Part shown: piece after piece, positions 1 to 11,075 of the stretch
How positions within the stretch are numbered: position 1 is the first letter of the stretch
Layout of the letters: each line of letters begins with the position of its first letter
Assembly (NCBI GenBank): GCA_036417435.1
Contig: CM070909.1
Coordinates: 10,076,597-10,140,596 of the forward strand
DNA: 64,000 nucleotides
Direction: 5' to 3'
Origin: Inia geoffrensis
Taxonomy: Eukaryota > Chordata > Mammalia > Artiodactyla > Iniidae
Made by a program: the position numbers and the translations under genes
The notes under the pieces: generated by a model
What the model saw: the letters and a program-made list of their open reading frames with translations, nothing else
What the model was told of the DNA's origin: nothing
The model's database searches: none

Positions 1-17
1 TAAAAATAAATTTGTCT

Positions 18-275
18 ATCTATTTATTTTTGGCTGCGTTGGGTCTTCGCCGCTGCACGCAGGCTTTCTCTAGTTGTAGTGAGCAGAGGCTACTACTCTT
101 CGTCGTGGTGTGCGGGCTCCTCATTGTGGTGGCTTCACTTGTTGCAGAGCACAGGCTCTAGGCACACGGGCTTCAGTAGCTGTGCCGCAGCAGTTGTGGC
201 GCATGGGCTTAGTTGCTCCGCGGCATGTGGGATCTTCCTGGCCCAGGGCTCGAACCCGTGTCCCCTGCAAAGGTC
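18..275 (-). repeat. CHR-type SINE
   Basis: TTTTTGGCTGCGTTGGGTCT tail to GGGATCTTCCTGGCCCAGGG. The tRNA-like head is truncated. Confidence 0.88.
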
Positions 276-290
276 CCTGAAGGACCTTTA

Positions 291-1200
291 CTTATGATGA
301 GGCGCTTCTGCCCTTTCTTCAAAAGTATCACCCGCCACTCCAAACAACTGCTTCATCTTGTCCAGCCTCCAGCTTCATTTCATGATTAAGGAGAGTCTTA
401 TATTTAGGGGTCAGGTGTAGGGTTCGTTGAATTTGAGACTCAGAGCTCAGGGGCTCTAGATTTGAGACCCTAGAGGGAGACTTAGGTCTTGAGAATGACC
501 TCAGTTCTGGGAGTGTGTGTGCTCAGACCCAGAGGAGACTGACTCAGGGTTCAGGCAACAGGAGACAATGTCAATAGGGAGTATAGTATTCATTTTCTCA
601 AGGAAGAAAAAAAGCGGAAGTGGACTGGGCTTAACATTAACCTTAGCTTCAAGAAGCAAGAGAAATCACCTGAAACTTGTACACTAATTACCTGACTCAG
701 AGACCAAAGTCTTTTGCTTTTGCTTCTAGTAGCGCCCCTCCCCTTTCGAACAGAATCTAGGGTGAACAGCAAAATAAGGGGAAGTTAGAAATAAATGAAT
801 AACAGCTAAAGGGCAAGGCCTCACTGTCTTCACCAGGTACCAATGAAAACATTCACGTCACGGAAACAGGCCAGTTCTCTCTTCCCTTTCTTCTTCCTCT
901 CTTTTTTCCAATGAAGAATGTTGGGTCAGTCTTGCTTTAACTTGAAAGGGAAATGTTCCTACGTTCTGAGTTATCACGCAAGAACTTTGAAATATGGATG
1001 TTCTCAATGAATTACGCTACAGAATTAATTACCTGCATCGTACGCTTTCTTATCAACCTCCAGCAACTTCCCTCTTCATCTGCTACCTGTCTGTGCAGTC
1101 TAGATACCCAGTATCTGCCTGAGACTCAGGAATGAGTCATCCTCTGCCCCAAACAGGTGACAGTGGTCACACCTGCAGAAACAATGTTCAGGCAGGTTGC
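291..1200. other. APOBEC1 upstream region, no recognised gene
   Basis: About 0.9 kb of mostly unique sequence between a SINE and exon 1. It contains GAGACTCAGAG-like short imperfect repeats near 420-560. The short open frames lack any recognisable domain. Confidence 0.5.
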
Positions 1201-1211
1201 TGGCAGCACAA

Positions 1212-1218
1212 TATATAG
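1212..1218 (+). promoter_or_regulatory. TATA-like element upstream of APOBEC1
   Basis: TATATAG lies 33-39 bp before the start codon, in sequence that remains similar to the known CAGAGCAGC-ATG context. If used, the 5' UTR would be only a few bases, so the true transcription start may lie upstream in a further exon or promoter. Confidence 0.3.
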
Positions 1219-1250
1219 CTCCAGGGGAAAAAGTCCAGTGACAGAGCAGC

Positions 1251-1266
1251 ATGGCTTCTGACAGAG
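1251..1266 (+). CDS. APOBEC1: APOBEC1 coding exon 1
   Basis: ATG GCT TCT GAC AGA G encodes MASDR plus the first base of Gly6, followed by donor GTAAAA. It was placed by similarity to the known N-terminus MTSEKG and by its phase, which joins exon 2 exactly. Confidence 0.85.
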
Positions 1267-4189
1267 GTAAAATGGACGGGGGGCCTGAAAGCTACATATT
1301 CTTGAAAAATGCAACAACTCTGTGTGTGTGCTTGCGTGTGTGTGTGTGTGTGTGTGTGTGTGCATATATATGTGTCCTGCTTCTGTTTGTATCCTTGGAC
1401 ATTTTCCAACTTTCCTATTTATTAATATATTAATATTCTTAAACAGGATTTATTATTGTTGTTGTTGTTGTATTACTAATACCAACTGTTCACATCCAAA
1501 ACTGATTTTGATCAGATAGCACTAAAGCAATGCTTGTTTCACCATAATAAAAAATTAAGTAAAAAAAAATACAGCTGTTAAATAAAAGTTTAAAATAAAA
1601 GTTTAAAATAACAGCAGAAGTGACAGCACAAGGGCGAGTTAATGGATAATTTAAGGTTCAGTTACTTAATGTTAGAAAAATTCGCGTGAGAGGAAAAGCA
1701 CTCAGTTTGTGGAAGGTAACGATTTTCAGATGAGGCGGGATTTGAACTGGATCCTGAAAGGGCAGAATTTGAATTGGCAAAGAGGAGATTCCAGGTTGAT
1801 TGACACTGAGAGTTTAAGAGAATTTACAAAGATTGTGTGTGGACTATAAAGAATAAATTGGTTAAGATAGAGAAGAGTTTTTGGAAACAATCTGCAGTGA
1901 GATTAGAAAGCAAATTTGTTTGTTTGTTTTTAATAAATTTATTTATTTATTTGTTTTTGGCTGCATTGGGTCTTCGTTACAGTGCACATGTTTCTCATTC
2001 TGATGCCTTCTTGACTGAAAGTAGAAAAGACAGGAAGAAAGGAGGCCAGTGAAAAGACTATTGCAAGAGTGTGGGCATCATGTGATAAGACAAAATGCAG
2101 GTGTCATTCTTAGGTTTCAAGAAACAATATTTTTTCTCCATTATATTTTCCCTCTATTAAAATTCTCTTGTGACTGGTATTTTGGGAAGAAGTGTAAAGA
2201 CTTTATTTAATTGAAATATCTGGGTAATTTCCCTTGAAGGTGGTATGTTTTATCCCTCAAACCACCCCAAGTCATGTACCTAGTGTTCTTGCCTGGCACC
2301 ACATGTGTAGATACTGAGAATGTATCTCAATCTCTCTGAAGTTCTCACTGCTGGCTCACCTCCTCATAGAGGTATGGCCTCTGTTTCTACAAGGCCCCCG
2401 CTGAGTAGACCAGCTGGTTCAAAGGCCCCAATTTGGTTATTTTTTTGTTTTCGTTTTGTTTTGTTTATTTTATTTTATTTTTTTTAAACATCTTTATTGG
2501 GGTATAATTGCTTTACAATGGTGTGTCAGTTTCTGCTTTATAACAAAGTGAATCAGTTATATATATACACATGTTTGCATATCTCTTCCCTCTTGCGTCT
2601 CCCTCCCACCCTCCCTATTGTTTTGTTTATTTACTTATTTATTTTTGACTGCGTTGGGTTTTCGTTGCTGCGCACAGGCTTTCTCTAGTTGCTGCGAGCA
2701 GGGGCTACTCTTCGTTGCTGTGCGCGGGCTTCTCATTGTGGTGGCTTCTCTTGTTGCGGAGCATGGGCTCTAGGCGTGCAGGCTTCAGTAGTTGTGGCAC
2801 ATGGGCTCAGTAGTTGTGGCTCACGGGCTCTAGGCGTGCAGGCTTCAGTAGTTGTGGAGCACGGGCTTAGTTGCTAGGCAGCATGTGGGATCTTCCTGGA
2901 CCAGGGCTCAAACCTGTGTCCCCTGCCTTGGCAGGTGGATTCTTGACCACTGCGCCACCAGGGAAGTCCCTTCATGGGAACCATTTCTAAAGTCTTTATT
3001 GAATTTGTTACAATATTGCTTCTGTTTTATGTTTTGGTTTTTTTGGCCGCGTGGCATGTGGGATCTTAGCTCCCTGACCAGGGATAGAACTCTCACCCCC
3101 TGCATTGGAAGGCAAAGTCTTAAACACTGGACCGCCAGGGAAGTCCCAAAGGCCCCAATCTGAAGTAAGGTCTGAGAAGTGCCCATTCCAAGGTGTTAGC
3201 CATCCGCTTTCTCCTCCATCTCATGTCAGATTCCCTGCATGTTCTTCTAAGGATGAGAAGTTTATTCTTCATGTTACACTTAGGATAGTATTTACTGACT
3301 CTGTCCTCTTTCCTATATATCTTGCTGATTTATCTTTTCGGTCTCACACCCCAGCTAGAACCATTTTCCACTACAGGGAAGTGTGCCATACACAGTCTCT
3401 CTCCATTTAGTACAAATGCACAAATAGACATGACACACATACACACACACACACATTGTTTAGGAAGAAAATCTTTTCCTCTACCCTCTTAGATTTTGTT
3501 CTGGGAGGGAGCACTGCAAATTAAACCGACAAAAAAAAAATTAAACCAACAGAAGATTAGCAAAAAAAAAAAAAAAGACAAAATTGCACAGAGGAATTCA
3601 CAAAAATGTGACTCAAGGATTAAGGTGGCTTATATACGATTTTGTTTTTTTTTTTTGCGGTACGCGAACCCCTCACTGCTGTGGCCTCTCCCGTTGCGGA
3701 GCACAGGCTCCGGATGCGCAGGCTCAGCCGCCATGGCTCACGGGCCCAGGCGCTCCGTGGCAGGTGGGATCCTCCCGGACCGGGGCACGAACCCGTGTTT
3801 CTTGCATCGGCAGGCGGACTCTCAACCACTGCGCCACCAGGGAAGCCCCTATATACCGTCTTCATAGAGGAAGTGGAGAGGGAGAAGAACACTAATGGGA
3901 AAACAAATGACTTTTAGGAAAGATAGACGGGCCGTTAGGAGAATAGATGGAGACAGACTAGTTCGTGACGATGTCTGAGTGGGTGTCTCAATTGGTAGGA
4001 GTCAGTCTCCCCTGGTTGCCCCAAAGGAGGGGATTTATGACAATTGATCTCTTTTGAGTTCTTTTGGGAGGCTCTGCCTGTAGGAAAATAAGGGATTGTG
4101 GGGTGGGGGGGCGTGGAGGGGGGTTTATTTTCAAATGTCTTCAGACCAAAATAATTGTTATGCTTCAGTGACACAATCTGGACCCCTCA

Positions 4190-4235
<46 letters not shown>

Positions 4236-7200
4236 CCTTGGCATCTTCTGTTTTGAAGGTCTTGTGGTTCAAAAACTGCTCCTCAGAGATAAGTTTGGCT
4301 GGGAGACAGGGCAGCCACTTCACCCTCAGAGGGAGCAGTGAATTTTGTGTCTCTCTTTGACCCACCGAGAAGGGGTATCAGGTGGGAACCTTATACTCAG
4401 TGTCTCAAACTTCATGGACATCTGAACTCATTCCAGTTTTTGATATTACAAATAAAGCTGATATGAACATTTGTGTACAGGCTTTTGTGTGAACCTAAAT
4501 TTTCCTATCTCTGAGACACGTGCCCAGCAGGGCAATTGCTGGGTTGTACGGTAGTTGTATTTTTACATTTTTTTCTAAGAAGCTGCAAACTGTTTCCCAG
4601 AGTGGCTATGCCAATTTATATTCCCACCAGCAACGTATGAGAGATCCAGTCCCTCTGCATAGTATTGTTAATAATCCATAGCGGATAGTGGTGAATTTCA
4701 TTGATTTGTTCAATAAGTATCTATTGCTAACCAACATGTTTCAGGCAGTGTGATAGGATCTGAAACAAGATATGTATAATCCATATCTCACATAATTTAC
4801 ACGTGTTACTATAGGCATGTAATTAGGCAATCATAATATAACATGATCATTGCTATGAAGAAGGAAGTACAGGATTCTATGGGGGCACATAATTTACATC
4901 TAGGATCCTCTGAAGGGTGACTTTCCCCCTTTCTTTTTGGAGCCTTAAAGAGGATTACCTGGTTTGATATTGGGCAAATAAATTTCAGCAGAACCCTTAA
5001 AAATCTTGCTTTTCTTGATGCAATGACCTTGTCCAATCCAATTAATCCAGGAGATTTTTTTTTTTTTTTGCCCACATGGCTTGAGGGATCTTAGATCCCC
5101 AACCAGTGATCCAACTCTCACCCCCTGCAGTGGAAACAAGTGGGGAGTCTTAACCACGGGACCGCCAGGGAAGTCCCAGGAGAAAATCTTTTAACTGCAT
5201 TTTCTGATATGGTTTGTGGGTTTGAAGAATAGAGCATTTTTTCTTAGTAATTCGATTTGTATGTGGGTGTTATCTGACATGATCATCTGTTGGTCAACAG
5301 GTCCTTCAGCTGGAGATGCTACCTCGAGGTAAGAATTATACTATTATAGTGCACGTTTAATTCAACCAAGAATAGATGGATATTTAAGAGCTGGAGGACT
5401 ATGGCTTTCCTTATTGTTCCTTACTTATTCCACGCTCCCATTCTTTCTTGTGCTTTTTCTATCTCTATTCTCTATGATTATTGTTGCTTTCTATATCTTT
5501 GCTCCTATGGCTTTTGGTTTCTGTTGAAAAAAATTACCTTCCAGCTTTGTTCTGTTATCGTCTTACTATTGTTCTTCGCTCTTTAAATCACAGGTTTTCA
5601 TAGGCATTAGTGAAAAGTCCAGTGAACTCATTTGTCACTTTGATTTCATCTTCTTATTCTATACTCTATGCCCATTTTCTAGACTTTTTTGGGGGGGGGG
5701 GCCACATCACCTGGCTTGCGGGGATCTAAGTCCCCCGACTAGAGATTGAACCCAGCTCCCTAGTAGTGGAAGCGTGGAGTCCTAACTACCGGACCACCAG
5801 GGAATTCCCTACACCTATTTTATTTTTTCTTTTTTTGAAGCTCCAGGAGAGCAGAGATTGGTTTTATTTTGTTCATGGCTGTATCCCCAGGTTTTAGAAC
5901 ACATAGCAGGGCACATACTAGATCCTCAATAAATGTTTGGAGAATGATGGACATAATAAATGAACATTTTGCACAGTTTTCAAAAAAATACAAAAACAAG
6001 TAAAGGCATCTGGGGAGGCTGGGTCTTGCCTCCCTGGCACCTAGACCTATTTTTATAACAGGGAGACTTTTGTCAGGGAACATATTATCTCATGATGGGT
6101 GGGCGGAAGGATTGATTTACGTAATAAATGAAGTGATTCTTTAGGAATGAGTGGAAAATATGACGGTGTAATAAACTTATGACTCAACCATATTGCAAGG
6201 AAGAGTCCTCAGAATAATTTTGAGTCACAGCTTTGACCCACAGTGAGGGTGGGTCTATAAAGATGCCCTTGAGAGAAATTTGAATTTACTTCTTTTGAGG
6301 CAATAGTATACAGAATTGAATGTGGAAGAATCCTGAGGCTAAATTAGTGTCTTATCAGAGTTGGTAATAGAATTCTCTTGGCAATTTGAGGCTTGCACAC
6401 CTGAAAAAAATCTAGCTAGAGTCCACTGAGGAATAGTGAAAATTAATGAGTGGGACAGGTCACCTCTAAGTGTGAGATAGAAAGATTAGAGGGAATTCCC
6501 TGGTGGTCCAGTGGTTTGGACTCGGCAGTTTCACTGCCGAGGGCATGGGTTCAATCCCTGGTTGGGGAAATAAGATCCTGCAATCCACACAGCATGGCCA
6601 AAAATAAATAAAGTAAAAGAAAAAAATAAAATAAAATAAGATTAGAATATAATGAGAAAAGTTTAAAAGAGGAACAAGGACACACTTATACCTGAATTCA
6701 AGACCACCAAGCCATGGTATAGAGAGTGGTAACCAAATGACATGAGCTGGGAAAAATCTCTTCACTATGTTTGTGAGAGAAAATTTAATAATCCAAACAG
6801 ACCTCCCCAGATAACTTTGAGATACAGAATAGAAAAAAAAAAGAGTTTCCTGAGATGTCATGTTTTAAATATTTATTTATTTAGGCTGTGAAGGGTCTTA
6901 GTTGCGGCACGCGGGATCTTTAGTTGGGGCATGTGGGCTCTTAGTTTCAGCATGCACGCGGGATCTAGTTACCTGACCAGGGATCGAACCCCGGTCCCCT
7001 ACATTGGGAGCACAGAGTCTTACCTACTGGACCACCAGGGAAGTCCATGAGATGTCATGTTTTAGATCTGCCTGACCCAGAAGGAGAAGATGAAATTATT
7101 TCTAGGGTCCCTCAAATGATGACATAACAACACAGGGGTGCTTTTTTATATTTCAGGAGAAGAATTGAACCCTGGGAATTTGAAGTCTCCTTTGACCCCC

Positions 7201-9019
7201 GAGAACTCTGTAAAGAGACCCGTCTGCTCTATGAAATCAAGTGGGGCAAGACCCAGCACGTCTGGCGACACACGTGCAAAAACACCACCAAGCACGTTGA
7301 ACGCAATTTTATAGAAAAAATTACTTCAGAAAGACGTTTTCACCCATCCGTCCGCTGCTGCATCATCTGGTTCTTGTCCTGGAGTCCCTGCTGGGAATGC
7401 TCCAAGGCTATTCGGGAATTTTTGCATCAGCATCCTAGGGTGACCCTGGTTATTTACGTAGCACGGCTTTTCCAGCACATGGATCCGCAAAACCGGCAAG
7501 GACTCAGAGACCTGATTCACAGTGGCGTGGCTATCCAGATTATGGGACCCCCAGGTGAAAACAATAAACTAGGAATCTTAAGTGTTTATTAGCGACTGTG
7601 GTGGTGGTGATATGTTTCTAGGCCAGGAGACTGATTACCCCAGACCGGAAGCCTCAGAAGTTAAAAGTCCAAAATAACAGGAGAAAGGACCAGGTCTGAA
7701 ATTCATAGCAGGGAAAGCATTAAAGATAGGACTCCTTTCCCCACTCCTGTCACTATGGCCTCTGTGCCATCTTCAAATGAACTGCTGCGTTCCTTTATGG
7801 GATTCTGGAAGAATCTAGCCCTTCTCCAGCAATATATAGGCCAGAGAGATTTTATATATATTGTATTTTTTAAAAAATTTATTTATTTATTTATTTATTT
7901 TTGGCTGTGGTGGGTCTTCATTGCTGTGTGCGGGCTTACTCTAGCTGCAGCGAGTGGGGACTACTCTTCGTTGTGGTGTGCGGGCTTCTCATTGCAGTGG
8001 CTTCTCTTGTTGCGGAGCAGGGGCTCTAGGCGCGCCGGCTCAGTAATTGTGGCTCACGGGCTCTAGAGGGCAGGCTCAGTAGTTGTGGTGCACGGGCTTA
8101 GTTGCCCCGCGACATGTGGGATCTTCCCGGACCAGGGCTTGAACCGGTGTCTCCTGCATTGGCAGGAGGATTCTTAACCACGGTGCCACCAGAGAAGCCC
8201 CATAGTATTATTATTTAATAACAATAATAATTATTATTATTTTTAAATTGGGCTCTCTTTAACTTTCTGTTGTATGTGTTGACTGAACCAAGATTTGTGT
8301 TTCCTTAGAGTATGATTACTGCTGGAGGAATTTTGTCAACTACCCACCTGGGAAAGAAGCTCACTGGCCAAGATACCCCACTCTGTGGATGAAGATGTAT
8401 GTGCTGGAACTCTACTGCATAATTCTAGTAAGTTACTATAAGGGAAAAAGATTCTGATGCCAAAAGAAGCATCCATCTTCAAACTTCTCTCCTGATTACG
8501 TTGACACATACTCTTCTCACCATCACTTTGCCATTTATATTGACACTTAGTTATTTACCTGACATCTTTGAAAATGTGAGAACAAGACAATCTCTTTGTG
8601 GGAAATAAGTGGGAGAAAGGAACGGATAAACTGGTCTAAGATATATGTGGACTCCATAGGAGTTAGATTTCATCATCATCATTAGTGTTGTTGTTACAGC
8701 ACATACTTGTTACACCAAATTGCACAATTCTTCTTTCCCTTATTGGTGTGTGTCATCTTATTGAAGGAATGTATGTGTCCCACTTGTATTCTCTTGCAAG
8801 TAGTTCAGTGGTCTTTCAAATGATGTTTTGAAATGTTTGTGAAATATTATCCTAACTTCTTTTTTATTTCAGGGTCTCCCTCCCTGTTTAAATATTTCAA
8901 GACGTCAGAATCAGCTGACCTTGTTCAGACTTATTCTTCAAAATTGCCATTACCAAATGATTCCACCCCATATCCTTTTACATACAGGGTTGATACAACT
9001 TCCTGTGACTTGGAGATGA
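1251..9019 (+). CDS. APOBEC1: APOBEC1, C-to-U mRNA-editing cytidine deaminase (5 coding exons)
   Basis: Joined exons 1251-1266, 5301-5328, 7157-7554, 8309-8427 and 8873-9019 give 708 nt, 235 residues plus stop, one fewer than human. All junctions keep phase and use GT/AG. The N-terminus reads MASDRGPSAGDATSRRRIEP and the C-terminus ends PVTWR. The zinc-dependent deaminase site is complete: H61-V-E63 and P92-C93-W-E-C96, preceded by FLSWS. Family knowledge: APOBEC1 with a cofactor (A1CF or RBM47) deaminates apoB mRNA in enterocytes, and it can also mutate DNA. The hydrophobic C-terminal segment IPPHILLHTGL, needed for dimerisation and cofactor binding in the family, is present. No stop or frameshift interrupts it, so I infer a functional gene. 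It faces AICDA, its relative, about 31 kb away. Confidence 0.95.
1320..1362. repeat. (TG)n microsatellite
   Basis: TG repeat with a few interruptions, only 54 bp after the APOBEC1 exon 1 donor. Confidence 0.9.
1928..2000 (-). repeat. CHR SINE 3' tail fragment
   Basis: TTTATTTATTTGTTTTTGGC then CATTGGGTCTTCGTTACAG; the remainder of the element is missing. Confidence 0.65.
2488..2614 (-). mobile_element. LINE-1 3' end fragment
   Basis: Antisense L1 terminus: AACATCTTTATTGGGGTATA followed by ATTGCTTTACAATGG. It lies inside the nested block of APOBEC1 intron 1. Confidence 0.8.
2615..2970 (-). repeat. CHR-type SINE, full length
   Basis: TGACTGCGTTGGGTTTTCGT to CCACCAGGGAAGTCCC; part of the nested block in APOBEC1 intron 1. 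Confidence 0.9.
2971..3147 (-). repeat. tRNA-derived SINE, Bov-tA-like form
   Basis: TCTTTATTGAATTTGTTACA with TTTTTGGCCGCGTGGCATG, ending ACCGCCAGGGAAGTCCC. The outer TSD AAAGGCCCCAAT is at 2421-2432 and 3148-3159. Confidence 0.85.
3642..3847 (-). repeat. CHR-type SINE (short-tail form)
   Basis: Poly-T plus GCGGTACGCG to GCCACCAGGGAAGCCCC. TSD resembles TATATACG/TATATACCG. Confidence 0.9.
4191..4235. repeat. (CA)n microsatellite
   Basis: About 21 uninterrupted CA units in APOBEC1 intron 1. Confidence 0.93.
4400..4790 (-). mobile_element. Old LINE-1 fragment
   Basis: Diverged antisense L1: GGGCAATTGCTGGGTTGTAC and TATTCCCACCAGCAACGTAT are recognisable L1 3' region blocks. Limits are approximate. 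Confidence 0.65.
5055..5178 (-). repeat. Short tRNA-derived SINE
   Basis: Poly-T to ACCGCCAGGGAAGTCCC. TSD CCAGGAGA on both sides, about 120 bp before APOBEC1 exon 2. Confidence 0.88.
5301..5328 (+). CDS. APOBEC1: APOBEC1 coding exon 2 (28-nt micro-exon)
   Basis: Flanked by acceptor GTCAACAG and donor GTAAGAAT. It completes Gly6 and encodes PSAGDATS plus two bases of Arg15. Phases at both ends fit exons 1 and 3, and the peptide matches the known GPSTGDPTLRR segment. It is too small for ORF prediction to find. Confidence 0.88.
5684..5808 (-). repeat. Short tRNA-derived SINE
   Basis: TTTTTTGGGGGG tail to CCACCAGGGAATTCCC, in APOBEC1 intron 2. Confidence 0.85.
6491..6640 (+). repeat. Short tRNA-derived SINE
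   Basis: GGGAATTCCCTGGTGGTCCA to an AAATAAAATAAAA tail. TSD AAGATTAGA on both sides. Confidence 0.88.
6868..7046 (-). repeat. CHR-type SINE with 17-bp TSD, next to APOBEC1 exon 3
   Basis: AATATTTATTTATTTAGGCT to CCACCAGGGAAGTCC. Exact TSD TGAGATGTCATGTTTTA at 6851-6867 and 7048-7064. Confidence 0.93.
7157..7554 (+). CDS. APOBEC1: APOBEC1 coding exon 3 (catalytic exon)
   Basis: 398 nt between acceptor TATTTCAG and donor GTGAAA. It encodes RRIEPWEFEVSFDPRELC through VAIQIMGPP. It carries the HVE zinc/proton-shuttle motif and SPCWEC. The acceptor lies about 110 bp after a SINE insertion. Confidence 0.96.
7868..8201 (-). repeat. CHR-type SINE in APOBEC1 intron 3
   Basis: TTTATTTATTTTTGGCTGTG to GCCACCAGAGAAGCCCC. 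It makes up nearly half of the intron. Confidence 0.9.
8309..8427 (+). CDS. APOBEC1: APOBEC1 coding exon 4
   Basis: 119 nt from acceptor TTCCTTAG to donor GTAAGT. It encodes YDYCWRNFVNYPPGKEAHWP and continues to ELYCIIL, the conserved post-catalytic YxYCWxxFV segment of the APOBEC fold. Confidence 0.93.
8873..9019 (+). CDS. APOBEC1: APOBEC1 coding exon 5 and stop
   Basis: 147 nt after acceptor TTTATTTCAG. It encodes GLPPCLNISRRQNQLTLFRL through QLPVTWR, then TGA. Where human has RRWQNHL this copy reads RRQNQL, an in-frame loss of one codon. A longer open frame across this exon in another phase is a shadow. Confidence 0.93.
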   Translation, partial: GLPPCLNISRRQNQLTLFRLILQNCHYQMIPPHILLHTGLIQLPVTWR

Positions 9020-9059
9020 ATAGAGTATATACTGTTTCATGAACAGGAACTGATGGCTC

Positions 9060-10199
9060 ACTAAAGAGTGAGTACCATTAGAATCGAGAAATTTTAAGTT
9101 TGCATTTCTACACACTAACAACATGTTATCTGGAAAAGAAATTTTAAAAAATCCCGTTTATAGTAGCATGAAAAATGATAAAATACTTAGGAATTAATTT
9201 AACCAAGGAGGTGAAAGCTCTGTACACTGAAATCTATAAGAGAGATTGAAGAAGACACAAATAAATGGAAAGACATCCGATGGTCATGGATGGAAGAAAT
9301 AATATTGTTAAAATGTCCCAACTATATAAAGCAATCTATAAATTCAATGCAGTCCCTATCAAGATTCCAATGGCATTTTTTACAGAAATGAAAGAAAAAT
9401 CCTAAATTTCATATGGAACAACAGAAGACCCTGAATAGCCAAAGCAATCCTTATGTATCTGAAGGAAATGAAATCATTTTCTCCAAGAAATATCTGCACT
9501 TCTGTGTTCATTGTAGCATTATTCACAATAGCCAAGACATGAAAACAATCTGAGTATCCACCAACAGATGAATGGATAAGGAAGATGTGGTAGATATACA
9601 TATATACACACACAATGGAATATTATATAGCCATGAAAAAGAAGAAAATCCTGCCCTTGGCAACAACATAGAAGAAACTTGAAGGCATTTTGCTATTTGA
9701 AATAAGTCAGAGACAGACAAATACTATTTGATCTCGCTAATATGTGGACTCTTAAAAAAATCCGACCTCATGGAAAGAGACAAGATTAGTGGTGGCCAGG
9801 GACAGGAGTGAAAGTGGCCAGAGGGTAGAAACTTTCCGTTTTGTTTTTTTTTGGCGACACCATGTGGCTTGTGGGATCTTAGTTCTCCAACTAAGGATTA
9901 AACCCGGCCCTCGGCAGTGAGAGCATAGAGTCCTAACCACTGGACCGCCAGGGAATTCCCGGACACACTTTCAGTTTTAAGATGAACAAATTCTGGGGAT
10001 TTAAGGTACAGCATGGTGATTATAGTTTATACTGTATTGTGCAATTGAAAGTTTCTAAGAGTAGATCTTAACTGTTCTTGCCACACACAAAGAGGTGTAA
10101 GTCTGTGCGTTGATGAATGTGTTAACTTACCTTATTGTAGTAATCATTCTTCAATATATACATATATCAAATCATTACGTTGTACACCTTAACTTAGTT
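9060..10199 (+). mobile_element. LINE-1 fragment downstream of APOBEC1
   Basis: Sense L1 ORF2 tail (ATAAAATACTTAGGAATTAA at about 9178) with an internal jump near 9460, then the L1 3' UTR up to TTGTACACCTTAACTTA. It is interrupted by a SINE at 9842-9959. Many frame breaks show that it is old. Confidence 0.82.
9842..9959 (-). repeat. Short tRNA-derived SINE
   Basis: TTTTTTTTGGCGACACCATG to ACCGCCAGGGAATTCCC. It is inserted in L1 with a TSD like ACTTTC(C/A)GTTTT. Confidence 0.87.
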
Positions 10200-10454
10200 G
10201 GGCTTCCCTGGTGGCGCAGTGGTTACGAATCCACCTGCCAATGCAGGGGACACAGGTTCGATCCCTGGTCCAGGAAGATTCCACATGCTGCGGAGCAACT
10301 AAACCCGTGGGTCACAACTACTGAAGCCCACGCACCTAGGGCCCATGCTCTGCAACGAGAGAAGCCACGGCGATGAGAAGCCCACGCATCACAGAGAAGA
10401 CCCAACACAGCCCAAAATAATAACAAATAAATAAATTAATTAATTTAAAAAAAA
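10200..10454 (+). repeat. CHR-type SINE
   Basis: GGGCTTCCCTGGTGGCGCAG with GGTTCGATCC box; TAAATAAATTAATTAA tail. Confidence 0.9.
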
Positions 10455-10559
10455 GACTTACACAATGTTACGTCTCAATTATATTCAATAATACTGGGGG
10501 TAAAAAGAGATTAAAACAAAAGAATATAGAAAATTTCACAAATAACAGTATCACGGATA

Positions 10560-11075
10560 GCATTATCTACTGCTGTATCACAAATCACCCCACTACTTTG
10601 CAGGCTTAAAACAACAGTAAATATTTACTATGTCACAGTTTCTCTGGGTCAGGAATTCAGGAGTCACTTAGTGTGTTGGTGTCTCAGGATATCTCAGGAC
10701 GTTGCTGCCAAGCTGTCAGCCAGGGTTGCAGTTATCTCCAGCCTTGACAGAGGCTACAGAATGTGCTTCCCAGGTGGCACACACACGTGGCTGCAAGTGG
10801 GCACCCGTGGGTGGTGGGAAGTCTCAGATTTTCATCATGTAGGCCTCTGTACAGGGCTGCTTAAAAGTCCTCATGACTTTGTGGCTGGCTTCCTACAGAG
10901 CAAGTGGCCTAAGACAGACCAGGGCAGAAATTGCCATGTCTTGGAATCATACACTATTTCTTCTGCAGTGTTCTCGGGTCACACTGGCCAGCTACAATTC
11001 AATGTTGGATGGGGGGAACCACACAAGGACTTGAATCCCAGGAGATGAGAATCATCAGAGGCCATCTTTGGGTTT
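10560..11075. repeat. Ancient mammalian interspersed repeat, family not assigned
   Basis: GGCTTAAAACAACAGTAAAT, then TCTCTGGGTCAGGAATTCAG and AGGGCTGCTTAAAAGTCCTC: a widespread old mammalian repeat whose family name I cannot fix. The 125-codon frame at 10671-11048 is part of it and is not a gene. Confidence 0.55.

Larger units (their letters stand above)
1267..5300 (+). other. APOBEC1 intron 1
   Basis: A 4.0-kb intron filled with repeats: (TG)n, a truncated SINE tail near 1.93 kb, a nested SINE/L1 block at 2433-3147, SINEs at 3.64 and 5.05 kb, (CA)n at 4.19 kb and an old L1 fragment near 4.4-4.8 kb. No other coding exon is recognisable. Confidence 0.8.
5329..7156 (+). other. APOBEC1 intron 2
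   Basis: A 1.8-kb intron with SINEs at 5684-5808, 6491-6640 and 6868-7046. The remaining unique DNA shows no coding signal. Confidence 0.8.

Noticed and set aside
8833..9042. 69-codon frame over APOBEC1 exon 5
   Set aside because: It starts in the intron and reads exon 5 in the wrong phase; the true phase matches APOBEC1 through the stop at 9017-9019.
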